64,000 nucleotides of DNA from Planctomycetota bacterium (GCA_009691715.1 SIAN01000014.1:1-64000), one strand, 5' to 3'. Positions 36,800 to 45,842 are shown, numbered from the stretch's first letter. The notes: generated by a model from the letters alone, not told the origin. Translations and numbers: made by a program.

Positions 36800-37420
36800 G
36801 TGTACTTCACCGATCGCCAGCTCACGCTCCTCGCGTTCCTGCATGAGCAGCTCGCCGCCAACGGCAAGGCGCCGACGCTGCAGGAGATCGGCGCGCACTT
36901 CGCGTTCTCCAAGGTGACCGCGCTGCAACATCTGCGCTCACTGGAGAAGAAGGGGGCGATCCGGCGCCACAAGCACCAGTGGCGCTCGATCGAACTCGAC
37001 TGGTCGCCGCCGGCCGCGAAGCGCGACACGACGCTGCCGATCACCGGCCGACTGCTGGCTGGCGGCCGCCTCGAGTACGGAACGCGCACCGCCGAATTTG
37101 ACCCGCACGAACTGATCCCGAGCGAGCGCCATGGCCACATCGTGCGCATCGTCGGCGACCACTCCGCCGCCGATGGCTTCCACAATGGGGCGCTCCTCGT
37201 GATCGAGCCGCGCGCCACGCCGCGAGTGGGCGAGCTCGTTCTGGCCACCGTGCAAGACGGGCGAGCTGTGATCCGCCGCTGGGCAGAAGGCGCGATCGAA
37301 GGGGAGCTGGTGCCGCTGAAGGGTGGCGAAGCCGCCGATCGGAGCGACGTGATCCCCGCGCGAAGAGCAAAGATCCTCGGGATCGTGAAGGCGCAGGTGG
37401 TGCGCTACGGGGTCGAGTAG
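36800..37420 (+). CDS. LexA-like repressor lacking the Ser/Lys protease dyad
   Basis: A 206-residue protein. The N-terminal winged helix (LTLLAFLHEQLAANGKAPT, then LQEIGAHFAFSKVTALQHLR) and the S24 C-terminal domain match LexA in order and length. The cleavage site is kept (LLAGG, Ala87-Gly88). The nucleophile motif, normally GDSM, reads GDHSAADG, so His121 stands in the Ser position with Ser122 after it. The general-base Lys is Arg159 (AVIRRW in place of TVKRL). Self-cleavage may be lost. GTG was chosen because family homology begins at once. It could still bind operators as a dimer. Confidence 0.85.
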   Translation: MYFTDRQLTLLAFLHEQLAANGKAPTLQEIGAHFAFSKVTALQHLRSLEKKGAIRRHKHQWRSIELDWSPPAAKRDTTLPITGRLLAGGRLEYGTRTAEFDPHELIPSERHGHIVRIVGDHSAADGFHNGALLVIEPRATPRVGELVLATVQDGRAVIRRWAEGAIEGELVPLKGGEAADRSDVIPARRAKILGIVKAQVVRYGVE

Positions 37421-37462
37421 GACAGCGTGAGCGCGCGCGCGTCGCCGCTCGCGCAACGCCGC

Positions 37463-38690
37463 TCATCCGTCGTCGATCAGCTTGAACACCTTGTCGAGGC
37501 AGGCGTCGCGACCGGCGGCGACGTCCTCTGGCGCGAATACCGGGACCGCATGATCGGGCGGGACACCGCGCGCTTCGAAGTGCTCGCCGGCTGCGGTGAG
37601 GAAGACCTCGTTCGGGAGACCGAACCGCCATCCGTTCGGCAATTGGCGGCCGAGCAGCGCCATCGTGAACGTCTCAGCGGCACTGACGCTGTCGGGGCCG
37701 GTCAGCAGAAACACGCGACCGGCGAAACGCGGCCGCGCTGACGGTCGGACCCGCGTCTCTTGCGGAGCGGTGAGCGCGTCCACGTGTGCCGGGTCGTTAC
37801 GAGCGCGCTTCACGAATGCGACGTAGTCACGATCGGTGAGCCGGCTGGCGATCGCGACCCCGAGCACGTCGGAGCCGCCACCGTTCAGGCGCACGTCGAT
37901 CACCAACGTTTCGCACGCTGCGAACTCCGTCATCGCGCGGTCGAGCGTCGACTCCAGCGCTTCGAGCGTCTTTTGCAAGCCGGTGCGATCGTCGAGCAGA
38001 CCGTGATGCACGCGGCCGCTGGTCGAGCGTGAGCGGTCGCGCGACGACCTTCGCGCCGCCGAAGCCGCCGCTCAGCTCAGGCGCCTGCAGCGAGGTGTGA
38101 GCATCGTGCAGCGGCTCGATCAGGCCACGCAGGATCGCAAACAGGTCACGTGGCGAGGTGGCCTTCGTGACGCGCGAACGAGCGGCGGCGCATGCTGCTT
38201 CCCAGTCGACGCCGCGCAACGCGAAGAAAGGATCGTGCGACGCGAAGGTCTCGCGGAAGACCTCGAAGACCGTGATCGAGTCGGCAGGTGCGGTGCGATC
38301 CATGACCGCGGGAGCGTGCGCCACGCGAGTGAAATGAATCACGGAGGCGGCACCCGGCAACCGGAGCGCAAAGCGATCGGCCGAGGTAGATGTCGGCGCT
38401 GCCGCAAGGCGCACGAGAGAGACCGTCATGTCGCCGGCGCGGAACTGCGCCGTCTCGGAAGTCTCCGCTTCTGGCGCCTGGTCAACGCGAACGGCGCGCC
38501 TCTGCTCGATCGCGCTGATCGAAGTCACTTCGTAGAGCACGAACTCGCGGACATCGATCCGCGCTCAATCGCCGTAACCGTCGGAGAGCCAATCGCCGGC
38601 GAACGGCAATTCCTGCGCGGACGCGCCCGACACGCTCGCGATGAAAGCTGCCGCGAGACGTGCGAGACGGCGGGGCGCTGACAGCTTCAT
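37463..38690 (-). pseudogene. Broken S41 family (C-terminal processing type) peptidase
   Basis: The ATG at 38690 gives a clear signal peptide (LARLAAAFIASVSGASA, then QELPF). The frame is stopped by TGA at codon 42 (38567-38565) but continues in frame with LYEVTSISAIEQRRA and a helical domain (FFALRGVDWEAACAAARSR). Near 38020 the homology jumps to another frame that carries the catalytic domain: LVIDVRLNGGGSDVLG and FLLTGPDSVSAAETFTMAL, where the Ser is the nucleophile. The segment between seems shortened. Peptidase S41 enzymes cleave C-terminal tails of exported proteins. Two disruptions make this a likely pseudogene; the 182-residue remnant (37463-38011) keeps the Ser only. Confidence 0.8.
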
Positions 38691-38725
38691 GCAGAGCCTC
38701 GATTCGCCCCGCGACGCGGCTTCGA

Positions 38726-39247
38726 CTACAGGAACTCGATCTCGTTCTCCCGCATCGACCGCTCGCAGAAATAGCAGCGCAACTTCAGCGGCTTCTTGGC
38801 GGCGACGAGGAAGCGACCGGTCACGCGCGGGTCCTGGGTGATGCAGGCGGGATTGACGCAGCGGATCAGCCCTTCGACGGTGTCGGGGAGCGTCGGGCTG
38901 AACTTCTTCACCACCTTGAAGTCGCGGATGACGCTGAAGGTTGCCTGCGGGGAGAGCAGTGCGACCTTGTTCATCTCCGCCTCGGTCAGCTCGCGGCCCT
39001 CGATCTTCAGGATGTCCTTCTTGCCGAGCTTGCTCGAATCGAGGTTGACACCGATCAGGACGGTGGCGTCGGCGGCGATGCCGAGGATCTTCAACGCCTT
39101 GAAAGCAGTGCGCGGACCGAGGTGATCGATCACGGTGCCCGATCGGACCGCGCTCACCTGCATCTTGGCGTTCGGCGGCTTCACGCTGTCGGCTCCCGGA
39201 ACGGCTGCTGCTTCCTTCGCCCTCTTCGGCGCGTTGCCGGGTCCCAT
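38726..39247 (-). CDS. pyrI: Aspartate carbamoyltransferase regulatory subunit
   Basis: A 173-residue regulatory subunit of ATCase, slightly longer than the usual ~150 because of a 20-residue N-terminal extension (MGPGNAPKRAKEAA). The nucleotide-binding domain opens with MQVSAVRSGTVIDHL; the zinc domain has CVNPAC and CYFCE, the four cysteines that hold the catalytic trimers. It binds CTP or ATP to tune the enzyme. The ATG lies one base after the pyrB stop, so the two are co-expressed. A start 35 codons upstream, inside pyrB, is less likely. Confidence 0.93.
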   Translation of the reverse strand: MGPGNAPKRAKEAAAVPGADSVKPPNAKMQVSAVRSGTVIDHLGPRTAFKALKILGIAADATVLIGVNLDSSKLGKKDILKIEGRELTEAEMNKVALLSPQATFSVIRDFKVVKKFSPTLPDTVEGLIRCVNPACITQDPRVTGRFLVAAKKPLKLRCYFCERSMRENEIEFL

Positions 39248-39248
39248 C

Positions 39249-40169
39249 TCAAGCCGCCCCGAGACAAAGCGCCAGCAGCGCCTGCCGGACGATGACGCCG
39301 TTGTGCGCCTGATCGAACCATGCGGCGCCAGGATGCTGATCGAGCGCTGCATGCACCTCGTTCAGGCGCGGCAGCGGGTGCATCAGCGTCAGCTTCGCGC
39401 CGAAGCGCGCGACGTTCTCGGGATTGACCTGGTAGGCGTTGCGCACGCGTTCGTACTCGATGGCGTCGACGAACCGCTCCTTTTGGATACGCGTGAGGTA
39501 GAGCACGTCGACGTCGTCGGGCACGGCCGCGAGCTCGTCGACAATGTGATGCTCGGTGCCCGAGTCGCGCAGGTCCTCGAGGAAGTCCTCGGGCAGGCAC
39601 AGCGACGTCGGCGACACCAACCAGAGTCTGGCGTCGAAGTGCGACAGGCTGCGGATCAACGAATGGACCGTGCGGCCGTACTTCAGATCGCCGACGAAGG
39701 CGACTTTCAGTCCTTCGATGCGTCCGGTGCGCTGCTTCAGCGTGTAGAGATCGAGCAGCGTCTGGGTCGGGTGCTGATTGCTGCCGTCGCCACCATTGAT
39801 GACCGGCAGCCGGGTCGCCTCGGCGGCGAGGCGTGCGGAGCCCTCGGCCGGATGGCGGATCACCATCACATCGCAGTAGCCCTCGGCCACCCGGATCGTG
39901 TCCCACAGCGACTCGCCCTTGCTGATCGAGGTGGAGATCGAGTCGGAGAAGCCGATCGTCGCGCCGCCGAGCCGCTTCATCGCCGAGTCGAACGACAGGC
40001 GCGTGCGCGTTGACGGCTCGAAGAAGAGATTCGCCAGCACCTTGCCTTGCAGCAGCGGCTTGCGGTTGTTCTCGAATCCTCGGCAGCGGTCGAGGATCGC
40101 GCGGATCTCCGCGGGCCCGAAGTCGCGCATCGAGATCACGTCGCGGCCGAGCAGCGGGTTCTTCTTCAT
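39249..40169 (-). CDS. pyrB: Aspartate carbamoyltransferase catalytic subunit
   Basis: A 306-residue ATCase catalytic chain that forms carbamoyl aspartate in pyrimidine synthesis. FFEPSTRTRLSFDSAM holds the carbamoyl-phosphate loop STRTR, SKGES the mobile lysine loop and HPTQTLLDL the aspartate-side histidine. MHPLPR is also conserved near the C-terminus. The length is normal and the gene intact. It precedes pyrI directly and lies 88 bases after the symporter gene on the same strand. Confidence 0.96.
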   Translation of the reverse strand: MKKNPLLGRDVISMRDFGPAEIRAILDRCRGFENNRKPLLQGKVLANLFFEPSTRTRLSFDSAMKRLGGATIGFSDSISTSISKGESLWDTIRVAEGYCDVMVIRHPAEGSARLAAEATRLPVINGGDGSNQHPTQTLLDLYTLKQRTGRIEGLKVAFVGDLKYGRTVHSLIRSLSHFDARLWLVSPTSLCLPEDFLEDLRDSGTEHHIVDELAAVPDDVDVLYLTRIQKERFVDAIEYERVRNAYQVNPENVARFGAKLTLMHPLPRLNEVHAALDQHPGAAWFDQAHNGVIVRQALLALCLGAA

Positions 40170-40257
40170 GTCGAGCGGCGGCTCCTGCGACGAAGTTGCC
40201 GGCGGAGACTAGCAGCCTGAGTCGCGCGCCTGCCCAAACACCTGCCTGCGCGGGTGT

Positions 40258-42072
40258 CTACGCGATCGCCGGCGCCCGCGGCGCGAGGCGCGACAGCAGC
40301 CAGCCGACCACCATCACCGTGGCGAAGCCGACCAGGTTGAACCACATGAACTCGATCTCGATCGTGTCCGCTGGCGCGATCCCGAACCAGCGCGACTGCA
40401 CCGCGACGTTGCCGGAGAGCCAGCGCACCAGGAACACCATGCCGATGCCGCTCGCCAGCGACGCCGCACCCATGCTGCCGACTGCGCGCGGCACGAGTCG
40501 GCCGAGGATGAAGACGCCGAACATGCTGCCGTAAACGACCGAACCGATGCGATTCACCTGCTCGATGATCGGCACGTCGCCCATCCAGAACGCCGACACC
40601 GTCGCCAGCACGCCCCAGATCGCAGTGGCGATCTTCGTCGCACGGACCAGCTCATGTTGGGTCGGCATGCGGCCGCGCAACGTCGCCCAGACATCGACCA
40701 CGGACGACGTGGCGAGCGAGTTGAGCGGCGAGACGAGGCTCGACATCGCCGCGGCGAAGATCGCGGCCAGCACCAAGCCGGCAAGACCAACCGGCACTTC
40801 GGTCTTGAGGAAATGGGTGAACACGTAGTCGGCGTCGGTGGCGTTCGGCTTGTCGATGCCCGCCTCTGTGAGCAACTCCTTGCCCTCGTTGCGCAACGCC
40901 GCCAGCGCCCGCTCCGCCTCGCGCATCCGTGAAACCGGGTCGACCAGCGCGGCGTCGCCGGCTTTCGCGCTGGCCTCGCGCGCCGCGAGGAACTCGGCGC
41001 CGGCGCGTTGCCGCTGCGCCTGCAGTGCGTCGTGCCGGCCCTGCATCTGGCCGAGACGCGTGCGCAATCGGTCCGCCTCCATCTGCGTCGCCGGATCGCC
41101 GTGCTGGGCACGATCGAGCAGCGCCTCCTCGAGCTGCGGCGCGCGGAAGAACGGCGGCTCCGGCTCGAACGCGTAGTGGCCCCAGATCAGCACGCCGAGC
41201 AGCAGGATCACGAATTGCATCGGGATCTTGGCGAAGCCCGACACGAGCAGGCTCTTGCGGCTCTGCTCGACGCTGCTGCCGGCGAGGTAGCGCTGGACCT
41301 GTTCCTGGTCGGCGCCGAAGTAGCCGAGGAAGAGGAAGAGTCCGCCGACGATTCCGGAGAGCAGGTTGTACTTGTCGGATAGCGCCTCGCGCCAGTTCGA
41401 CGGCATGTGGAAGGTGTCGAGCTTGCCGGTCGCGCCAGCCAGCTCGAGCACGCCGCTCAAGCCGACGTCCGCGGGCAGCTTCCACCACGCGACGCCGATG
41501 CACGTGAAGATGCCGGCCATCATCACCAGCATCTGCTTGGCGTCGGTGACGATGACGGCGGTTGCGCCGCCGATCGCGGTGTAGATCGTGCAGAGCAGCC
41601 CCATGACGGTGATGCTCTGCCACTGCGGGATGCCGAGCCCGACCGCCATCACGACGCTCGGTGCGTAGAGCACGGTGCCAACCGCCAGCGCGCGCGACAC
41701 CAGGAAGATGAGGCTGGCGAGCAGGCGGGTGCTGCGGTCGAAGCGCGTCTCAAGCCACTGGTAGGCGGTGAAGACGCCCGATCGATGGAACCACGGCACC
41801 ACCGTCGCACACAGCACGACCATCGCGAACGGCACGGCCAGATAGAAGTGAAGGAACTTCATCCCGTCGCGGAAACCCTGGCCGGTCGTCGAGATCAGCG
41901 TGATCGCACTGGCCTGCGTGGCCATCACCGACAGGCCCATCGCCCACCAGCGCATCTTGCGGCCGGCCAGCAGGTAGTCGGTGGCGTCCTTCACGCCACG
42001 TCCGCGCCGCGCCCCATCCCACACGATGTAGACGAGGAACGCCACCAGCACGAGCAGGTCGACAGTGCGCAT
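40258..42072 (-). CDS. Sodium/solute symporter (SSS family)
   Basis: A 604-residue polytopic membrane protein. DYLLAGRKMRWWAMGLSVMA and the QASAIT segment in the first helices, then YTAIGGATAVIVTDAKQM and FLGYFGADQEQVQRYLAG, match the SSS family that couples sodium to uptake of solutes such as sugars, amino acids or carboxylates. A charged insert of about 120 residues (EEALLDRAQHGDPATQ to NEGKELLTEAG) between two membrane segments looks like an added coiled coil. The ATG shares one base with the upstream 60-residue gene's stop (TGATG). The substrate is not predictable. Confidence 0.88.
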   Translation of the reverse strand: MRTVDLLVLVAFLVYIVWDGARRGRGVKDATDYLLAGRKMRWWAMGLSVMATQASAITLISTTGQGFRDGMKFLHFYLAVPFAMVVLCATVVPWFHRSGVFTAYQWLETRFDRSTRLLASLIFLVSRALAVGTVLYAPSVVMAVGLGIPQWQSITVMGLLCTIYTAIGGATAVIVTDAKQMLVMMAGIFTCIGVAWWKLPADVGLSGVLELAGATGKLDTFHMPSNWREALSDKYNLLSGIVGGLFLFLGYFGADQEQVQRYLAGSSVEQSRKSLLVSGFAKIPMQFVILLLGVLIWGHYAFEPEPPFFRAPQLEEALLDRAQHGDPATQMEADRLRTRLGQMQGRHDALQAQRQRAGAEFLAAREASAKAGDAALVDPVSRMREAERALAALRNEGKELLTEAGIDKPNATDADYVFTHFLKTEVPVGLAGLVLAAIFAAAMSSLVSPLNSLATSSVVDVWATLRGRMPTQHELVRATKIATAIWGVLATVSAFWMGDVPIIEQVNRIGSVVYGSMFGVFILGRLVPRAVGSMGAASLASGIGMVFLVRWLSGNVAVQSRWFGIAPADTIEIEFMWFNLVGFATVMVVGWLLSRLAPRAPAIA

Positions 42073-42254
42073 CAGTAGGCGTAGCTCCGCGCGAACCACC
42101 AGAGCAGCAGCAAGGTGAGTGCGCCCCACGCGAGCGCGAGCTTCATCAGGCGCCACGAACGCGCATTGGAAGCGGCCTCGGCTGCGGCGTCAGGCACGGC
42201 ATCGTCGCCCGCGGTGGCGCCCGATTCCGGCCTCGATGCGTTCGACCCGCTCAT
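42072..42254 (-). CDS. Small single-span membrane protein, symporter partner
   Basis: A 60-residue protein with an acidic Ala-rich N-terminus and one membrane helix at the C-terminus (LALAWGALTLLLLWWFA). No known domain. It overlaps the upstream acyltransferase stop (ATGA) and the downstream symporter start (TGATG), so it is translated between them. Small subunits are known for some SSS transporters; a similar role here is inference from position only. Confidence 0.7.
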   Translation of the reverse strand: MSGSNASRPESGATAGDDAVPDAAAEAASNARSWRLMKLALAWGALTLLLLWWFARSYAY

Positions 42255-42940
42255 GCCACGAGCTCCTCGGCGACGAGTTCCGCTGCCGCCATCCGGCGAT
42301 CGACCTCCGTGCAGAGCTTCGCCAGGGTCTCGTCATCGGCGCGCCGCGGCACGACCAGCGGCTCGCCCGACACGATGCCAATTTTCGCGAACGGTGCGGG
42401 CAGGATGAAGCGATCCCAGCTCTTCAGTTCCTTGCGCGGCCGCGCCGTCAGCGCGATCGGCACCACCGGCCAACCTAGATGTCCGGCCAAGAAGAGCGCG
42501 CCGGGCTTGGTCTGGCGCGCCGGACCCTTCGGACCGTCAGGGGTCATGCATAGGTCGCCCGATTCGCGCCGCGCGAAGGCGAGCATCTCGCGCACCAGCG
42601 CGACCGCGCCACGCGTGCTCGAACCGCGGGCGGTCCGCACGCCGAGGTGCGCGGCGATGCGCGCTGCGAATTCGCCGTCACGATGCTGGGAGACGCCGAC
42701 GCAGATGCCGAGGTCGCGATAGCTGTGACACGCCAGCAGAATCGTGCGGTGCCAAATGAGATAGATGCAACGCGTCGTGCGATCGCTTCGGAGCGGGTCG
42801 ATCGCGGGCGCAACGCTCGTCCGCAGCCTCCAGGTGGCACCCCACACGCGCACGGCCGCCGCGCCCACCCACGGCCACCAGCGCTGGATCGGCTTTTCGG
42901 CGGGCGACGCCGCGGGCAGTTCGGTCGCCGGAAGACTCAC
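42251..42940 (-). CDS. DUF374-type lysophospholipid acyltransferase
   Basis: A 229-residue protein matching the DUF374 acyltransferase group: IWHRTILLACHSYRD, SQHRDGEFAARIAAHLG, GSSTRGAVALVREML and DGPKGPARQTKPGALFLA are the conserved blocks. These enzymes are thought to acylate lysophospholipids or lipid A precursors at the inner membrane. The HxxxD-like core is altered, as is usual in DUF374. GTG was chosen because it overlaps the upstream stop (GTGA); the frame is open further upstream without family features. Confidence 0.84.
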   Translation of the reverse strand: MSLPATELPAASPAEKPIQRWWPWVGAAAVRVWGATWRLRTSVAPAIDPLRSDRTTRCIYLIWHRTILLACHSYRDLGICVGVSQHRDGEFAARIAAHLGVRTARGSSTRGAVALVREMLAFARRESGDLCMTPDGPKGPARQTKPGALFLAGHLGWPVVPIALTARPRKELKSWDRFILPAPFAKIGIVSGEPLVVPRRADDETLAKLCTEVDRRMAAAELVAEELVA

Positions 42941-43173
42941 TGCGGGTTCATCCGGTCGAAGTCGCGTACCGCGAACCAGCTGAGGATCCCGCCACCGAGC
43001 GCCAACGCGAACCACGGCAGCGCTTGGAACAGCGCGAAGACGATCACTCCGAGTCCGATCAGGAGCGTCACGCGCTGGCCGAGCGTCCCCGCGCCCATCA
43101 CCGCGAGAACTCGAAGGCACGACATCGCGCCGAGCGCCGACCTCCATCTGCCAAAGCCGGAGAAAAGTCCCAT
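42937..43173 (-). CDS. Small membrane protein of unknown function
   Basis: A 78-residue protein with two hydrophobic stretches (VTLLIGLGVIVFALFQALP, WFALALGGGILSWFAV) and a charged C-terminus. I recognise no family. The ATG at 43173 was chosen as the first Met before the helices; the longer reading would run through a terminator stem. Its stop overlaps the DUF374 start (GTGA), suggesting it is the first gene of this short operon. Confidence 0.6.
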   Translation of the reverse strand: MGLFSGFGRWRSALGAMSCLRVLAVMGAGTLGQRVTLLIGLGVIVFALFQALPWFALALGGGILSWFAVRDFDRMNPQ

Positions 43174-43210
43174 GGGCACGCCGATCCGCGATGTCGGGCC
43201 GGAACAAGAA

Positions 43211-43242
43211 GTGGGGGACCGGCCGTTTGGCCGATCCCCCAC
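43211..43242 (-). terminator. Strong rho-independent-type hairpin
   Basis: A 14-bp stem with a GTTT loop and a single G-A/T wobble position (left arm GTGGGGGACCGGCC). On the minus strand it is followed by TTCTTGTT. It lies 38 bases after the stop of the 768-residue secreted protein gene and before the next operon, so it should end that transcript. Confidence 0.75.
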
Positions 43243-43280
43243 TCTACGTTCGCTCTTCGTATCGAAGCGGTCCCCAACGC

Positions 43281-45587
43281 TCAGCCGCGCTGGACGATGT
43301 CGTCACCCGCGCCCTTGTCGTCGACGCCGTTCGGGCCGAGCGACCAGATCGTGTAGTGCTCCTTGCCGTCGTTGGCGTACGAGTAGGCTTGGCCCCACGG
43401 ATCCGTCGGCACCGACGCTCCGTTCAGGAAGCCCTCCGGATACTCGGGCTTCGGCTGCGTCAGCACGTTGAGCGACTCCGGTGGGACGTTGTACTCGATC
43501 ATGTAGACGGTGATCGCCGTGCTCAGCTTCGCGAAGTCGGAGCGCACCACGTCGGCCGGAGCAGCGCTCGGCTTCGCAACTTCGCGCGGCGACGTCAACA
43601 AACCTCCCATCGACGCCTCCTGCACACGCCCAACGAAAAGGATGGACGCGAGGCTGATCCCAGTCGCCATCCCGACCATCGTCTCCGCGCCGAACGGACT
43701 GCGACTCACCGTCACGCGACCGTTGCCGACCGTGTAGGACATGCCGACCGAGCCGAAGAGGTGCTTCGAGATTGCCTCGGCCGTCGGCAGCAGCGCCACG
43801 TCGATCGGAAGCTCCGGCGCGCCCTGCTGCTGCAGGCCCATCATCGCCATCGGCACGATGCCAAGCAGTTGGGTGTAGGTGTTCTCGAAGCTCGCTGCGG
43901 TGTCGCTGTAGGAAAGGCCAGTGAGGACGGCGCCCGCTGGCGGCTCGACGAAGTGCTTGGCGAAGTCGGCGCGCGCGGTGATGTTCTCTGCCGGCGGCGC
44001 CGACCGCGCATCGAGCGCCTTCTTCAGCGCTTTGGTCGAAGTCGAGAACCAGAACTTGCCGTCGAAGATCGAGTAGGTCAGCGCAAGCTGGCCGGCCATC
44101 ATCGCTGCAGGACCGAGCGACATCGGATCGAGGACCTTCAGCTTCGCCTCGCCGTGGAGTTGCTCCTTCCAGTTGATCGGGAAGTTGGCGAGCTGTCCCG
44201 GAAGCGCGAAGAGGTAGCCGAGGGACTTCTCGAGACCCGCGGCATTCGGCGTCTCGATCCAGAACACCGTGTCGCTACCCGGACCAAGCAGCGAGCCGGC
44301 ACCCGGGATGCCCATGCTCATCGTGCGGCCCGACAACGCGCCGATCAGGTCGCGTCGCATGTCCCACTGTGGATTGCCCTGCTCGTCCGCGCCGGCGACC
44401 AGTGCTTCCGCGTTGCGAATCGCCCCCATCGCCTGCGCATGCATTTCGGGCGCCGCCTTCGCAAGCGTCTCCGTCGCCATGTCCCACAGCGCCGAAAGAT
44501 CGAAGTGGCTGAGCGAAAAGCTGAGCGCGTTCTTCGGGACCAGCTTCAGCAGTTCGCGATCGATCGGCGCCGGCTTGGTGAGCGCGGCAATTCCGCCGGC
44601 ACTCGAGTCGATCTCGGTGTAGCTGGTCGTGACCGCGACTCCGTCCTTGCGCGTCATCAGCGAGTAGGCCGGGCCGAACGCCTCGAAGTTGAACGCGTCC
44701 AACGCCGAGCGCATCAGCGCCAGTAGCTGCTTATCGTCTTTGTCGGCGCCGGAGCCGTCCTGCTCGGAAGCGGCGGCGCCAAGCTCGATGGCAGAGCGCA
44801 CCACCTTCATCATCTGGCCGAGCCGCACGAAGGTGGCCAAATCACCCTTGCCAGCCGCTCCGGCCGCCGCTGCGCTGCGCACGTAATCCGGGGTGGTGGC
44901 AAGCGAGGGCTGAGCGCCGCTCGCGCACCGCGCCATCGCCGTGATCGAGCGCTCGGACAAAGAGAACACGCTGATGCCGCCGATGTTGGCGAAGCAGAGC
45001 GCGAACGGAGCATCCTTGGCCTTCAACCGATCGACGGCGAGCCCGTCGATGGTGATCGAGTCCATGGTCACGTCTTCGCCGCCTTCGGCCACCGCCAGCG
45101 ACTGGATCACCTGCTTCAGGGTGCCGATCGCGTCGAAGTTGCCGCGCGGCTCGAGCCCGACGACGAAGCCGAGGTCGGCTCGGCTCGGGTCCTTGACCAT
45201 TTCCGGGGGGAGGTCGAGGTGCGTGATCGCGACGAAGCCGCGCCCGAACGGGGCCGCCTTGATCTTCTCGAAATCGAGTTTGAGCTCCGCCAGCGCGGGA
45301 TGCTGCTTCGCCGCAGCAACACCCATGTCGATCGCCTTCTTCAGCTCTGCGAGCGGTTGGGCGAGGAATTCCTGCACCTCAGGTTCAGACATGACGCGCC
45401 CCATCGGCGAATCGGCGGCTGATGCGCGAAGCGCTTCGAGGTCATCGGTACCGAAGAACAGCATCGTGTCGGCTGGGAGCAGCGATTCGGGACGAGTCCC
45501 GTTCTGCGCGAGTGCCAGACCCGTGAATGCGATGCCGGTGAGGGTGCGGCAGATTGTGCCGGCGATCCCGAAGGTCTGACGAGACAT
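43281..45587 (-). CDS. Large secreted protein ending in a membrane helix and a GspG-type domain
   Basis: A 768-residue protein with a good ribosome site (AGGAGAGG) and a signal peptide (LTGIAFTGLALAQ). The first ~620 residues are a repeated alpha/beta domain of the DUF3352-like kind (LLPADTMLFFGTDDLEAL, LLKLVPKNALSFSLSHFDL). A membrane helix follows at about 636-656 (MATGISLASILFV), then about 85 residues closely match the C-terminal domain of the T2SS major pseudopilin GspG: DFAKLSTAITVYMIEY, DPWGQAYSY and YTIWSLGPNGVDD. In GspG that domain binds calcium. Such a C-terminal placement is unusual. The role is unknown. Confidence 0.8.
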   Translation of the reverse strand: MSRQTFGIAGTICRTLTGIAFTGLALAQNGTRPESLLPADTMLFFGTDDLEALRASAADSPMGRVMSEPEVQEFLAQPLAELKKAIDMGVAAAKQHPALAELKLDFEKIKAAPFGRGFVAITHLDLPPEMVKDPSRADLGFVVGLEPRGNFDAIGTLKQVIQSLAVAEGGEDVTMDSITIDGLAVDRLKAKDAPFALCFANIGGISVFSLSERSITAMARCASGAQPSLATTPDYVRSAAAAGAAGKGDLATFVRLGQMMKVVRSAIELGAAASEQDGSGADKDDKQLLALMRSALDAFNFEAFGPAYSLMTRKDGVAVTTSYTEIDSSAGGIAALTKPAPIDRELLKLVPKNALSFSLSHFDLSALWDMATETLAKAAPEMHAQAMGAIRNAEALVAGADEQGNPQWDMRRDLIGALSGRTMSMGIPGAGSLLGPGSDTVFWIETPNAAGLEKSLGYLFALPGQLANFPINWKEQLHGEAKLKVLDPMSLGPAAMMAGQLALTYSIFDGKFWFSTSTKALKKALDARSAPPAENITARADFAKHFVEPPAGAVLTGLSYSDTAASFENTYTQLLGIVPMAMMGLQQQGAPELPIDVALLPTAEAISKHLFGSVGMSYTVGNGRVTVSRSPFGAETMVGMATGISLASILFVGRVQEASMGGLLTSPREVAKPSAAPADVVRSDFAKLSTAITVYMIEYNVPPESLNVLTQPKPEYPEGFLNGASVPTDPWGQAYSYANDGKEHYTIWSLGPNGVDDKGAGDDIVQRG

Positions 45588-45780
45588 GGTCCTCTCCTAG
45601 TCGGTTCGATGGCGGTCGGTCGAGGAATCGCGCCCCTGCGACGGGCGAAGCGAAACGGGCCAGGTTGGCAAAGGCAGTGCCGCGCCGACAGCGGGCGTCG
45701 TCCCAGTGGCCGGCAACCTCGATGGCTCGCGCGAGTGCCGAGTTGGCACGAGCTCGAACGGTTCGAGGTACTTGGAACAG

Positions 45781-45818
45781 CAGCGCCTCGACGCGATCGC
45801 AACCGCGTCGAGGCGCTG
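45781..45818 (-). terminator. 15-bp perfect stem-loop terminator
   Basis: CAGCGCCTCGACGCG and its exact reverse complement flank the 8-base loop ATCGCAAC. It starts 25 bases after the stop of the 479-residue secreted protein gene on the minus strand and precedes the DUF3352-GspG gene by 190 bases. The following T content (TGTTCC) is modest, but the perfect stem and placement support a terminator. Confidence 0.7.
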
Positions 45819-45842
45819 CCGGATGGGTCAATCAGTCGGTCG

